Positions 44,988 to 56,399 of a DNA stretch of 64,000 bases are shown piece after piece; the stretch's first letter is position 1; the number at the start of each line of letters is the position of its first letter. Below the pieces are notes generated by a model. That model saw nothing but the letters and a program-made list of their open reading frames with translations. It was not told the origin of the DNA and made no database searches. Origin of the DNA: Protea cynaroides (Eukaryota; Streptophyta; Magnoliopsida; Proteales; Proteaceae); the NCBI GenBank assembly GCA_028583415.1, contig CM053265.1, forward strand, positions 20,716,830-20,780,829, written 5' to 3'. The translations under genes and the position numbers were made by a program.

Positions 44988-46127
44988 TCATGGGGTAGGG
45001 GGCCTAGGAGGAATAGGGTCTGCTATATCATAATCTCGCTCGTAAGCGACCCTGAGCCAGTGCACCTGATCCTGTGTGACTCTGAGGCTGTGAGCCAAGT
45101 GCGCCAAGTCACGGCTCATCTCACGCTGAGCGTCCCTGATCTCCGTAAACATACCCATCATGGTGTCGAGAGAAGGTTGAGATGGTCCAGCTGTAGAGGT
45201 AGACGGTGGTGCTGCAGGTGTAGGCTGTGGGACAGGCACTGGTGCTTCCCCAGCCATATCGTCATCATCACCCCCAGCCTTTGCCGCATATGCCACGTTG
45301 GCTGTTGCTGCTGCTGCTGCGGCTACTACCCTCCCGAGTGGACGAGGGCGAGCCTCCAACTCGTCGTCGCTAACGGGCAGATCGACCATCTGCATCCTCT
45401 GAATAGCATCCCAGTCGATGTCGGATGTCATGGTATCCTCAACAGTCACCTCGCCTCTCATGTTCACACCTAGGCGACGTAGAAGGAAGGTGATGAGACG
45501 AGCGTATGGAAGGTTACTGGCCTGATCGGCCAGGGTCGCCTGATGCATGGTCCGGATGATGAGGTAAGGGAGAGAAACCCGCTCCCCAGTGCAGACACAG
45601 TAGGTGATGTATTGTGTGAGCTGAGATAACTCCCTGTAGTGGCCACTCTGGGGCACAATGTCGTGCTGGATGATGCGGCTATAGACTCAAGCTAGGGGCT
45701 TCAGACTAGCCGCCTTCATAGGAGCCCCAGGATTTAGGATCTGCTCTGCGATCTCTTGGCGTAGGTCCTCGCTCAGATAGCCCTTCTCCTTTGGAGGGCA
45801 GTATACCAAGTCTCCATCATTGGGTACCCCCAGCAGGCCAGCTAATTGGTGGGTGTTGAAGGAGATAGGTACACCCTTGACGTAGCTGGAGATGCGCAAG
45901 TCCCTACCCTGGTTGGGATCGTTGACATCCCCATGAAGCTCCAGGTTAGCATAAAAATGCTTAACCAAGTTGGGACGAGTGGTATCTGTATAGGAGATTA
46001 CAGGCCCCCACCCAAGCGCGTCGAAAGCTGCTCGCACATCGAACCTCTCCAACTGATCCAAGTTAACTCGACGCCCAGATTCAATGCTTTTGCTATCAAA
46101 CCATGGGAAACGAGCTTGTGCCTCCAA
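44988..46127 (-). pseudogene. Antisense ORF of element C (one stop)
   Basis: One frame on the strand opposite to gag-pol, at least 379 codons, with a single TGA at 45687-45689. Segments FDVRAAFDALGW, SYVKGVPISF, QLAGLLGVPNDG, IPQSGHY-like VPQSGHYRELSQLTQY, LTQYITYCVCTGE and LLRRLGVNM align with the frame in element A. A Pro/Thr/Ala linker follows, then DTMMGMFTEIRDAQREMSRD (helical) and PPRPPTP before TGA. The true start is unclear: no ATG in phase near 46127, and a frame change upstream is likely. No recognised catalytic motif; possible relation to PF20167-like plant transposon proteins. Confidence 0.72.
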
Positions 46128-47237
46128 GGAACAGAACCAATGCTCGTCGAGTTATGGAATGGGTGGCTAAGAAGCGCGCACGCTTAAGCCATGAGGACGT
46201 TTGCCAAGAGCACGTCGTGGAGCCATTAAACTGCAAAACAAAAGAAAATAAGAAGAAAAAGGTTAGATTTTGTCGGAATTTCGACAGCATAACGACTGTA
46301 ATTCGAGAAAAAGCCTCGAACTCACCCAAAAACATGGGGAGGAGGACTTACGTAACCCCCACACTCTTCAACAAATCAAACACAGACAATTACAATAAGC
46401 AATTTCAAAAATTTAAGAAAAAATCAAGAAAATTCGAAAATTTTTGAAAACCTAGGTTAAAAAGTGTAAAAATTCTATTTTTATAAAAACCGTTCGGTGG
46501 AACCTCAAATTGGTTGAGGGGTTTTGCTCTTAGGGGTCCCTAAACCCTTTCTAAGCCGAAAGAAAAGATTCCTACGGTTGGAATCTCTCAATCAAAGAAA
46601 AAACCTAGAATTCTACATAAAGACGATATGAAAAAGTTATAAAAACTTGAAAGAGTAGGAAGAGACCTACCTGGAGACGATGTTCTAAGCTTTAAACGGA
46701 AGAAATCGGCTTCTAAGGTCACCGGCCGGACTATAGCAACTCGGTAGGGCAGAGAGAAATCGCCACCGGAAAGAAAAGAGAAGGAAAAAGTGAGAAATTT
46801 CTCACTTTTTCGCGAATTTGTGCCCTTTCTGGGCATACCAGTCGACGGTTTTGCCCATACCGGTCGACCGGTATCCCTTCAGGCCTGCGACCGCCATGTC
46901 TCGGTCAGAATGGTCGACTATACCGGTCGCAGCACTGTCTACAAAGTGTCGACCGGTACCCCCTACAGGGCTGCGACCGCTATGTCTCAGTCAGAATTTT
47001 TAATTCTGACCAGTCGACTATACCGGTCGCAGCATATTCTATAGTGGTGCGACCGGTATGTTGCGACCGGTCAGCACCAGAATAGCCAAAAAAATCTCAG
47101 AAAAATTTTAAAATTTTGTAAATTTAAATATTCCTTTTTTGCGACTGTTTCGCCTTATATTGTTCAAGACTAACACCACTATTGCTTCATTCTCATGTGT
47201 TATGTCTTCTTCTCAGATCCAAACAGAATAGTCTGAG
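46128..47237 (+). other. Divergent spacer between antisense ORF and gag (C)
   Basis: 1.1 kb without credible ORF. It holds a CCGGTCGACCGG cluster (46838-47080) and a strong pyrimidine-rich splice acceptor, CTTCTTCTCAG, ending at 47216, 21 nt before the gag ATG. Confidence 0.5.
46838..47080. promoter_or_regulatory. CCGGTCGACCGG-type cluster before gag (C)
   Basis: About ten units such as ATACCGGTCGACCGGTATC, TATACCGGTCGCAGCA, GTCGACCGGTACC and GCGACCGGTATG. Densest copy of the motif in the window. Confidence 0.6.
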
Positions 47238-48545
47238 ATGGTGGGCGGAAATGGTCGTAGGGATCGAAAGCGTCACCCGGCTAGGATGTGCCTCGAGGAA
47301 GAAGAACAGGTTGAACCAGGCCATGTTAGAGAGCCAAGCCCGGAAGTGGAGGAAGAACAGGTCCCAAGGGTACCGACAAATTTGCCTGGCCCACCTCACA
47401 AGAATTCTGAGACCATTGTTACAAACCTGGTCTATCAAATGCAAGCTCAGCAGAAAGAATTCCTGAGCGAGATATTGAAGATGTTCAGGCCACCGGGTTC
47501 TGTTCCCACTGGAGGTACGCCCGAGTCTGGAGGGAATAATACCACACAGCCAACGCATGGTAGTCCAGGGCCGATGGGCCAACCCCAGAATGTACCACCA
47601 CTGCACCAGTTTTCGTCATCTTCTGCTCATCAAGGAGCATATCCGTATCCACCACCATGGTACGGAATGAATACACAGGGACAGCACGATCTGAGCAGGG
47701 CGGTGGATAGATTCCTAAAGTTGAAGCCTTCATCATTCACAGGTAAGACAGGGAAACCATTGTGGCCAGCACAGTGGGTTGCAGAGATGGAGAAGAATTT
47801 CCGACTGATGACTTATACCGAGGATGAAAAGGTCCTATTTGCCACTCACATGCTGAAAGAAGATGCAAATGCTTGGTGGAATTCTACACGGGCATATCTG
47901 GAGACAAAGCATACATAGGTGGATTGGGATGTGTTCAAGGTTGCCTTCTTCGATAAGTATTTTTCGAAGAGCTTCAGAGATCAGATGGAGAAGGAGTTCC
48001 TTAATCTACAGCAGTCTCAGTCGACTGTGGATGTTTATCAGCAGAGGTACGAGGATTTATTTTTCTTCGCACCGGCAAGTATGCAAGAAGAAGAGACCAA
48101 GACACGTAGGTTCACCATGGGACTACGTGAAAGCATCAGAGAGCACATCTTGGGTCTAGACAAGAAAATCTATAATGAGGCTGTGCAGGTTGCGAGGGTG
48201 ATAGAGTCCAGTCAGTGGGACAGCTTCTTCGCACAGAACAGGGGAGTGAAGAGACCCACTATTGAGAGTTCTAGTGGCGGTAACAATAGACCCTTCCGCC
48301 CATACAGGGCGCAGACCGCAACAGTACCTGCTAGGAACAATACGGCATCACCTGTGCCACAGAACGCCGGATACAACCCGAATATCAAATGTTTCAACTG
48401 TCAGCAAGTGGGTCATATTGCAAGGAACTGCACTCTACCTAGGAAGCAACCTCCCCAGCAAGGAAAAGTATATGCGGTTACCACTAAAGAGGCAGTCGCA
48501 TCACCTGATGTGGTCACTGGTACGACTCTATCCCTTACGATTTAG
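47238..48545 (+). pseudogene. gag of element C (one in-frame stop)
   Basis: ATG at 47238 (MVGGNGRRDRKRH), Glu/Pro/Gln-rich N-terminus, capsid core WPAQWVAEMEKNF and DVYQQRYEDLFF, zinc knuckle C-x2-C-x4-H-x4-C intact at 48390-48431. TAG at 47916-47918 interrupts it. The frame ends TAG 48543-48545, which lies inside the putative gag-pol intron. Closest relative in the window is gag of B; gag of A is more distant. Confidence 0.9.
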
Positions 48546-48600
48546 CTTACTATTTCATTGTGTGTGTGAGCATGTAGAACTAAGGGGCAATAAATTTTAG
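48520..48600 (+). other. Putative gag-pol intron (C), 81 bp
   Basis: Donor GTCACTG|GTACGA, acceptor AAATTTTAG|GAATTG. The length is a multiple of three and gag and pol are in the same frame, so the only barrier between them is the stop codons within this segment. Removing it links V-T-G to the residues before DSGA without a stop. Confidence 0.62.
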
Positions 48601-51600
48601 GAATTGTAAATGTAGCCGGTATACCTGCCAGAGTACTATTTGACTCTGGGGCCACGCACTCCTTTGTTTCTATTTTCTTTGGGAAGCGAATGGAGTTACC
48701 AATTAAGCACTTGAACCCAAGCTTGATAGTTCGCTCTCCACTAAGAGTCGAAGTGGCTTTGACTGAATATTATGGACCATGTACTGTAAGTATTGAGGGC
48801 CGAGACTTAGAAGCAAGTTTGGTACTACTTGAGATGGCAGACTTTGATGTCATCTTGGGAATGGATTGGCTAGGCCATCATTCAGCTATTCTTTTATGTG
48901 GTGAAAGGAAGCTTGTGCTTACAGACAATAAGGGAAAGGAGTATAGCTTTACTGGGACCAAATTACCTAGGAAGAGGAAGTTGATTCTCTCCGCCCTAAA
49001 AGCTAAGAAATGCTTAGAGAAGGGGGGAGTGGGGTATCTAGTATCTGTAGTCGACATTACTCCTGAGGTGCCAAAGATGGAAGATATAGATTTGGTTTGA
49101 GAGTTCCCAGATGTATTTCCAGAGGAGCTTCCAGGTCTACCATCGGACAGGGCTACAGAGTTTGTAATAGACCTTATGCAGGTTCGGCGCCGGTGTCTAA
49201 AGCACCATATAGGATGGCCCCTACCGAGTTAAAGGAGTTGAAGACCCAGTTACAAGAATTGTTAGATAAGGGTTTCATACGACCTAGCATATCGCCTTGG
49301 GGAGCACCTGTATTATTTGTCAAGAAGAAAGACAGAAGTGTAAGACTATGCATTGATTACCGTAAACTGAACAAGTTGACGATCAAGAATCGGTATCCTT
49401 TGCCTAGAATCGATGATCTGTTCGATCAATTACAGGGTGCAAAGGTTTTCTCGAAGATTGATCTCCGATCGGGTATCACCAACTGAAGATCAAGGCCGGA
49501 GATATCCCAAAGACTGCTTTCAGAACACGGTATGGGCATTATGAGTTTCTAGTTATGTCGTTCGGTTTGACCAACGCCCCAGCGTCATTCATGGAACTGA
49601 TGAATTGAGTGTTTCATGATATGTTGGACACTTCGGTCATCGTATTCATCGATGACATATTGGTCTACTCAAAGGACATGGAGGCTCATACAACACATTT
49701 GAGGGTAGCCCTACAACGGCTGAGACAGGAGAAGCTTTATGCTAAGTTCAAGAAGTGCGAGTTTTGGCTGAAGGAAGTGGCTTTCTTGGGCCATGTAGTA
49801 TCTGAAGACGGTATCAAGGTTGATCCAAGTAAGATAGCTGTTATAGTAGGATGGGAAGCACCAAAATCTGTTGCGGAGATTCGTAGTTTCCTTGGGTTGG
49901 CTGGTTATTATAGAAGATTCGTGAAAGATTACTCCAGGATCGCTGTTCCACTGACCAGATTGACCAAGAAGGGAGAGAAATTCATATGGATAGATGAGTG
50001 TGAGAAGTGCTTTCAGACTTTGAAGTCAAGACTAGTCTCTGCACCTATCTTGACCATCCCAGAACCAAGTGTACTGTTTACTTTATATATGGATGCTTCA
50101 GGGTTGGGTATCGGGTGTGTATTGATGCAAGGAGAACAAGTGATTGCTTACGCATCAAGACAGTTAAAAGAGCATGAAAAGAACTATCCTACGCATGATT
50201 TGGAGCTAGCAGCAGTTATACATGCCATCAAGACTTGGAGACACTACTTGTATGGTGAGAAGTTTCAGATTAAGTCAGATCACAAGAGCTTAACTTACCT
50301 TTTCACTCAGAAGGATCTGAATATGAGACAGAGGAGATGGTTGGAGTTATTAAAAGATTATGATTGTGACATCCAGTACCATCCGGGTAAAGCAAAATGT
50401 TGGGGCTGACGCCTTAAGCAGAAAGTGGGCATCGAAACCTGAGGCAGGACCAAGTACAAATGCTGCATTATGTGCCGCAGCCTCAAGTTCAATTGAAGGC
50501 GATGAAGAGTATATAATAGAGACTGCAGAAGATCCAGTCGAGCAAGGTTTAATTCATAAGTTCACCATGATGTTCACAGCTTTGAAGATCTCACCGGATC
50601 TAGTTGATGAAGTCAAGTTAGCAATCCTTCAGGATCCACATCTCAAGACAGTGCAAGAAGACCTAGAGAAGGGTACGAGCAGTCCTGACTTTACCTTGGA
50701 TTCAGACAAGGTACTTAGGTATCGTGGACGGTTATGTATACCTGAGAGTGAAGACTGCAATATCAGAGATCGAGTTATGACTGAAGCTCATTACACTCCA
50801 TATTCGGTACATCCAGGAAGTACCAAAATGTACCATGATTTAAGAAGACTATATTGGTGGAGGGGTATGAAAGCAGATATAGCTCGTTTCGTGTTCCAAT
50901 GTCTGAATTGTCAACAAGTTAAAGTAGAAAAGCAGAGACCCGCAGGTTTGCTGCAATCATTACCGGAACCTGCATGGAAGTGGGATTGCATTACTATGGA
51001 TTTTGTCACTGGCCTACCTTTGACACCAAGTTCAGTGGATGCAGTTTGGGTTATAGTAGATCGACTCACCAAGACAACTCGATTTATTGCGGTCAGACCT
51101 CAGTATACCATGGAGAAGCTGGCCAAGTTATATGTTGATAATATAGTCAGACTCCATGGCGTTCCAGAGAGTATAGTATCTGACGGAGATCCTTGTTATA
51201 CATCAAAGTTCTGGGAAGGATTACAGAAAATTATGGGAACAAATTTGAAGTTCAGTACAGCTTTTCACCCTCAGACGGACGGGCAGTCAGAGCGAACTAT
51301 ACAAATTTTAGAAGACATGCTCTGAGCTTGTGCATTAGATTTCAAGGGAGCTTGGGATGAGAAGCTATCACTCATCGAGTTCGCTTATAACAACAGCTAT
51401 CAGGCTACGATTCAGATGGCCCCATATGAAGCACTCTATGGGAAGAAGTGTCGTACACCTCTGCTATGGAACGAGGTGGGAGAAAGAAGAATTGTAGGAC
51501 CGGAGTTTGTTGAAGAAACTTGTCTAGTGATTAATCAGATCAAAGAAAGAGTAAAGACAGCCCAAGTTAGACAGAAGCACTATGCGGATAATCGACGTCG

Positions 51601-52006
51601 AGATCTGGAGTTTGCAGTGGGTGACAAAGTATTCTTGAAGATATCATCGGTGCGAGGTCTGAAAAGGTTTGGTAAGAAGGGGAAGCTATGCCCCAGGTAT
51701 GTGGGACCATACGAGATATTGGCTAAACATGGTAACGTAGCATATCAATTGGCTCTACCACCATCTATGTCAAGTGTCCATGATGTGTTCCATGTATCAT
51801 TGTTGAAGAAGTATGTCAGAGATCCATCGCACATCTTGACAGCAGACCCCCCAGACTTGACTGAAGACTTAACGTTTGAAGTGGTGCCTGTGATGCTCTC
51901 AAGCCGAAAGGTACATCAACTTCGAACCAAAGATATTCATTATGTGAAGGTGCATTGGAGAAGCCAAAATGTCGAAGAAGTTACTTGGAAGAGGAGAGCG
52001 CAATGA
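48601..52006 (+). pseudogene. pol of element C (broken)
   Basis: Protease DSGA from 48642; RT with FIDD at 49645-49656; RNase H; integrase CLNC at 50900-50911; catalytic Asp 50999-51001, Asp 51182-51184, Glu 51290-51292 (DD35E spacing); chromodomain-like tail to about 52000. Lesions: TGA 49098-49100, one base lost near 49180 and near 49471, TGA 49606-49608, one base gained near 50395, TGA 51323-51325, one base lost near 51982. Matches pol of B closely when read across the lesions. Confidence 0.93.
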
Positions 52007-52070
52007 GGAAGGAGTATCCTAACCTTTTCGATGATCAAGGTACGTTCAAATTTCGAGGCCGAAATTTCTT

Positions 52071-52086
52071 TTAAGGGTGGGGGAGT
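52071..52086 (+). promoter_or_regulatory. Outer polypurine tract (PPT1) of element C
   Basis: TTAAGGGTGGGGGAGT followed by TGTGAGACTTAC. In this copy it lies 54 bp outside the LTR defined by the TSD. Confidence 0.8.
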
Positions 52087-52124
52087 TGTGAGACTTACAT
52101 GCAAATTTCGGGATAAAATTTCTT

Positions 52125-52140
52125 TTAAGGGTGGGGGAGT
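52125..52140 (+). promoter_or_regulatory. Inner polypurine tract (PPT2) of element C
   Basis: TTAAGGGTGGGGGAGT directly before TGTAAGACCC at 52141; this tract set the LTR edge in C. Confidence 0.85.
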
Positions 52141-53356
52141 TGTAAGACCCGCACTCCATAAACCCAGTCTAAACCTTGGTTTTGTGTCGTAGCAGGTCTT
52201 TCGATCATCACCGGGCCAGACGGGACGAGCGGATGACAAACAGGTACGAAATCAGACCAAAGATGATCAAATCAACATGATTTTATGTTGACCGGTCGAT
52301 GGTACCGGTCGACCGGTCAGCTCTACGCAGCTGAGTGCGGAGATCCGGAATAGATCTCTTTGGGTCCCATTTTCCTAAACCCTAATGCTTGAACCTTCCT
52401 AATCTTAATAGGGTTACTAAACCCTAATTTTAGCCTATAAATACACCCTTAAACCTCCTCAAATCCTTTCCATTGTCTCTCACAAACCCTAGAGAAGAGA
52501 AGGAGGTTGGAAAGGAGAAGGAGCTAGGAAGAAGAAGGAGGTACCGCCATTACCGTTCGACGACGCTCACTTTACGCCAGTCAACGGTAAGTGTTTTAAC
52601 CACTCTTCTTACCCTATGACTCTAGAATAGTTGTGTGGGTGGATCAATACTATGCAAAGTAGGTATTGATCTAAAACCCTAACTGGAACTTAAAACCCTA
52701 AGTTGCCATCAAACCTTAGATTCGAGTTCCGAGATGATATTCATCGAAATAAGACTTGTATGAGTTGGGGATAACTCTAACTCAAAGATTAGACTTAGAA
52801 TGGATAGGAGAAACCCTAAAAATCTAAAGAAATCGATCGACGACAGTCGAAAAACCAAGTGTATGGTCTTCCGGAGACATACCGGTCGACTATACCGGTT
52901 GCTAGTTTGCTCACAGAGCTGCAACCGGTATGTTACGACCGGTCAGCTCTGAAAGTCTGGTTTTGGACTTTGTTGGTCTCCGACCAACGTGAAACCTTAA
53001 GGAAATTATTCTAATGAAACCCTAATAATATTGTAGGACTTTGTGACTTTCCGTTTGGATCTTGCGACGTGGAGCAAGCTAACAAACGAGCGTCAGGTAA
53101 GGGAATCTGACCTAAACCTAATCATTAATGGACAGTAAATCTTTGTTATTAACACTGAATATATATGATGTGATGTTTGTGCATATTCACATGCCATCCT
53201 TTACTTTTAGTTATTATTATTGTTCATGCATTGATAGGATGTGATTGTTAAGCATGTGATTATTTTCGTTAGTGTGTGGAGTGGGGCAAGGGCCTGGGAT
53301 CATTCCTCACACTAGCACTTTTGTAGTATTATATTTCAACATGCTTGGTACGGGTG

Positions 53357-53875
53357 GGGCATCAGGGGAAGGTCGTGTTACGGTGGTCTCGATGTTGATG
53401 CTGGCCTAGCCATGGTTATGTGGCACTGTAGTCTCCGAGGTCGACGCTGGCTTGTCCACGATGCTTTAGCTCTATCTCTATGCCGTAGGGAGTTATGTTG
53501 GGATAGGGTCTACCTGCATATTGTTTCTATCCTAGTGGGTTAGTTGCGGATAGGACATCAAGGGAGGTGTGGGAATGCCTTAGCTCTATCTCTATGCCGT
53601 AGATGGCTGTGCTGGGATAGAGCATACATTGATGACATATAAGATTGGTTAGTTGCGAGCCCAGTTTGCGAGCCCTGGCCAGTAGGGGCTTAGGTACTGG
53701 TATGGGTAGAGCATCAGGAGAGGTACGGGGATATCTTATCTCTATCTCTATTCCATGATGGATGCATGTGGGCAGATGGGGGTGTGATCTATGCTATGCC
53801 ACACACTCTTGTATAGAGGTACGGGGGCCACCAAACCTTTCTATAGCACATTGCAAACTTAAACCAGACCACAGC
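53357..53875 (+). other. Conserved leader module block, C 3' LTR
   Basis: Same modules as 43625-44143, with small changes (ACATCAAGGGAGG, CATCAGGAGAGG). Confidence 0.55.
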
Positions 53876-53974
53876 ATAAAATGATTGTTACTCATGCATA
53901 ATATTGTGAAACTGTCTGATTGTCTTACTGAGCTAAGTTGTGAGCTCACCCTTTGTATATATACATGTTTTTAG

Positions 53975-54108
53975 ATGTTGATGCAGGTTACACTGTGGAT
54001 GACTACATGAACGCTCCGGCTTATGGTGGTGTTGCTGCTTTGGGTGTACAGGCAGGGGAGGACGAGCATGACGCTTCATGCGAGTGCCCTTTCTATGTGT
54101 ACCTTTGA
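53975..54108 (+). CDS. Putative short LTR-encoded frame (C 3' LTR)
   Basis: Open like the 5' copy, but the second Cys pair is damaged: CPFYVYL instead of CPFCVYL. Confidence 0.38.
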
Positions 54109-54393
54109 TTTTATTTTATTTATTTGTTTCAGTTATTTTCGGTTAACTTTTAAAGAGATGTAATGATATTATATTTTATGATTGGATTTGAATAATGGGA
54201 TATTTTATTTAAATTATCAATAGATACTCAGTTCATTCTATTTAAAGACTTCCACTGTATTTATATTCTGATTGTGGTTATGTGCAATAGTTTATGTGAG
54301 TGGACACGGTCTATTCGAGATCCTGGTGTGAACCATTGGTTCAATGACGGTTCACTCACACCATTCTGGTTGGTTCAGAATTGGAGTGTGACA

Positions 54394-54435
54394 ATCTAGG
54401 TGGCGACTTCTAAAATTTCTATTTTTGTCCTCACA
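54394..54435 (+). repeat. TSD of element C (right) and end of F 3' LTR
   Basis: ATCTA, then GGTGGCGACTTCTAAAATT and the LTR end TTTGTCCTCACA, parallel to 18514-18552. Confidence 0.8.
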
Positions 54436-54680
54436 CCGTTCTGTGATAGACCAAAGCTAATATATATTGGGTCAGGAATCAATAGAAGTCTTGTTCTATG
54501 ATGTGACTACATTTGAGTACCCAGACTTTAATTTAAGTGGCGACTCCAAATCATTACCATCCATCAGTGTGGGTGGACAAGATCAAAGGCGAAAGTCCAT
54601 GATCCATATTTTTCTTAGAAAAACCCAAGGACTTATTAAATACAAAAATTTCCTCACCGTTGTCCTTACAATGTCTGAAC
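54436..54680 (+). repeat. F-like LTR-end fragment
   Basis: GACCAAAGCTAATATATATTGG and GTGGCGACTCCAAATCATT (each read only in part) match the reverse complement of 55630-55760. It is probably the older repeat into which F inserted. Confidence 0.5.
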
Positions 54681-54960
54681 ATAAACTCTATTTCGAGTCC
54701 CTTGTCTTTCTAAAATTACAGCTTCATTCATAGAATTGTTTGCATAGATAAACCTCTACAGATGATGCTAAAAATTGGACCCAACACTCCTTATAATGTA
54801 TAGAATACAACAAAAATATCAAACATGGCAAACACTTACGCAAAATTGTACAGATATGCATCACACACAAAAAATCAATCATAGCACCTATCATGGCATC
54901 TAACAACATGCATGGTTCATTAGTCAATGTAGGCTAAAAGAATATAATCTAGGGTTGAAT
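54681..54960. other. Unassigned AT-rich spacer
   Basis: No ORF, repeat or motif recognised. Confidence 0.4.
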
Positions 54961-55608
54961 TGTCACACCCCAAATTTCTGATATGAAAAAAAATTAGAGT
55001 ACGACTGGACTGACATCATAGTTTAAATGTGATCCAATCCAGAATCTCGTAAGTGGTGCTTACCAACACCAACAGCGCACCAACACAATGCCACAAATAT
55101 ATTTCAGAGTAATATGATAGTAGAAGTAACTAAGTAATCACTGAGCGTATATTGATAATAATAATAAGGTACTAATAGCATTGTTCAAGTCTTTTAATAA
55201 TCCATCCAAAAACTCATCAAACCATCAATAAAATCAATTATAAGATAACCCTATATAGTATGGGTTATTAACATTGTTCTAAGATATATTAGAAATCAAA
55301 TGAAAGAATAGTTTAGATCTCTGTCCATAGTTGCTATCAATAGCTTTACTTCTCGAAAACACATGCATTGCATTAATAGTCTGTTTCATGTTCTTCCTCC
55401 TCCAAGGGTTGCACACTTAATTGTGCTAGATTGGTAACAACAGGGGCGTTCATGAAATCAACCACCGTGGTACTTGCAACATTATCTAAAAAAATGGACA
55501 TATGTGAGCATAAGCACTCCAACATGAGCTTAGTGAGAAACAGACAAGTAAGCAAGCGAATGCAAGATATTTTTATTACACATACAAAATGCAAGAGTCT
55601 GGTATAAT
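54961..55608 (-). repeat. Truncated LTR E
   Basis: Left edge TGTCACACCCC is the same as the LTR end of B, and the short conserved frame lies at the expected distance. Further in, sequence is diverged from A to D. It stops at TCTGGTATAA, where the F4 LTR begins, so its U3 and most of the leader are lost. No primer site at the left, so it is a 3' or solo LTR. Confidence 0.65.
55373..55485 (-). CDS. Putative short LTR-encoded frame (LTR E)
   Basis: After TTTTTTAG: DNVASTTVVDFMNAPV..., ending EEEEHETDY and TAA. Keeps TxVxDxMNAP and the acidic EEH stretch but lacks the Cys tail. It is the most diverged copy; the frame is nevertheless kept. Confidence 0.38.
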
Positions 55609-56399
55609 TGTGAGGACAAATGTATCCACCGATCTTTGATGGACGATAAAATGATTTGGAGTCACCACCTAGATTATGGTCTAGGACCTATAAAATGTAG
55701 TCTCATCATAAGAAAAGACTTCTATTGACTCATTGGACCCAATATATTGGCTTTGATCTATCAGAGAATGGGTAAGCGTTCAAGGTACAGTTTGGGAAGG
55801 TGTTAGACACCCAAAACTGCCCGATTCAAAAATCGACCTCCTATGTGTTTCTACTTTCCTTAGACTCTATGGTTCTGACTGTTCATGGTGAATGGATGAT
55901 GACTAGGGCTCATGGGGGATCCTATGCCAAGTTGCTAAATTCTTTTAACCTAGGGTTTAGTCAAACATGTTCGCAAAACAAATAAACAAGCAAAGTAATA
56001 TACAGTGAACTGAACCAAAGATGGTTCGATGTTGGACTGAATCTGAGACATCCGACATCTCAAATTGCCTACGTATTCTAATCCTAAAAATCAAGTCCAT
56101 AACATAGTTCGAACGGAATGTGATTAAGGTTTATGGATTTGATTTATGGTTAAGCTTCATTAGATTCAATTGTTCAAGTTGAGATTTATGCTTGATAATG
56201 ATTGAGATTAGATCTAGAGATAGCCTATGTGGGTCGAAGTGAATATTGATAATGAATATGGATATGGATATGGATATGAATGTGGATATGGACCTAAAGA
56301 TACTAAGATATGGTACCGTACTTAGAGAGGTCCTCTAAGTTGCTTACGTATTTTAGAGGTCCTAAAAATCAGGTACAACGTAGTTCGTTGTGATGGGCT

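Larger units (their letters stand above)
42406..54393 (+). mobile_element. Element C: Ty3/gypsy LTR retrotransposon, same family as B
   Basis: 11,988 bp on plus, nested in the 3' LTR of F. Full structure: 5' LTR 42406-44663, primer site, antisense frame, gag, intron, pol, two polypurine tracts, 3' LTR 52141-54393. LTR starts differ by about 6 percent by eye. All frames carry stops or 1-bp indels. Comparison with the empty site in the F 5' LTR confirms both edges. Confidence 0.96.
52141..54393 (+). repeat. 3' LTR of element C
   Basis: Starts TGTAAGACCC, ends GGAGTGTGACA, 2253 bp. Same internal order as the 5' LTR, TATA at 52436-52443, first donor at 52587, exon-2-like 53037-53096. Confidence 0.94.

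Noticed and set aside
52087..54393. LTR of C starting at 52087 (outer tract)
   Set aside because: The 5' LTR and TSD start at TGTAAGACC, matching 52141, and the empty site in the F 5' LTR agrees.
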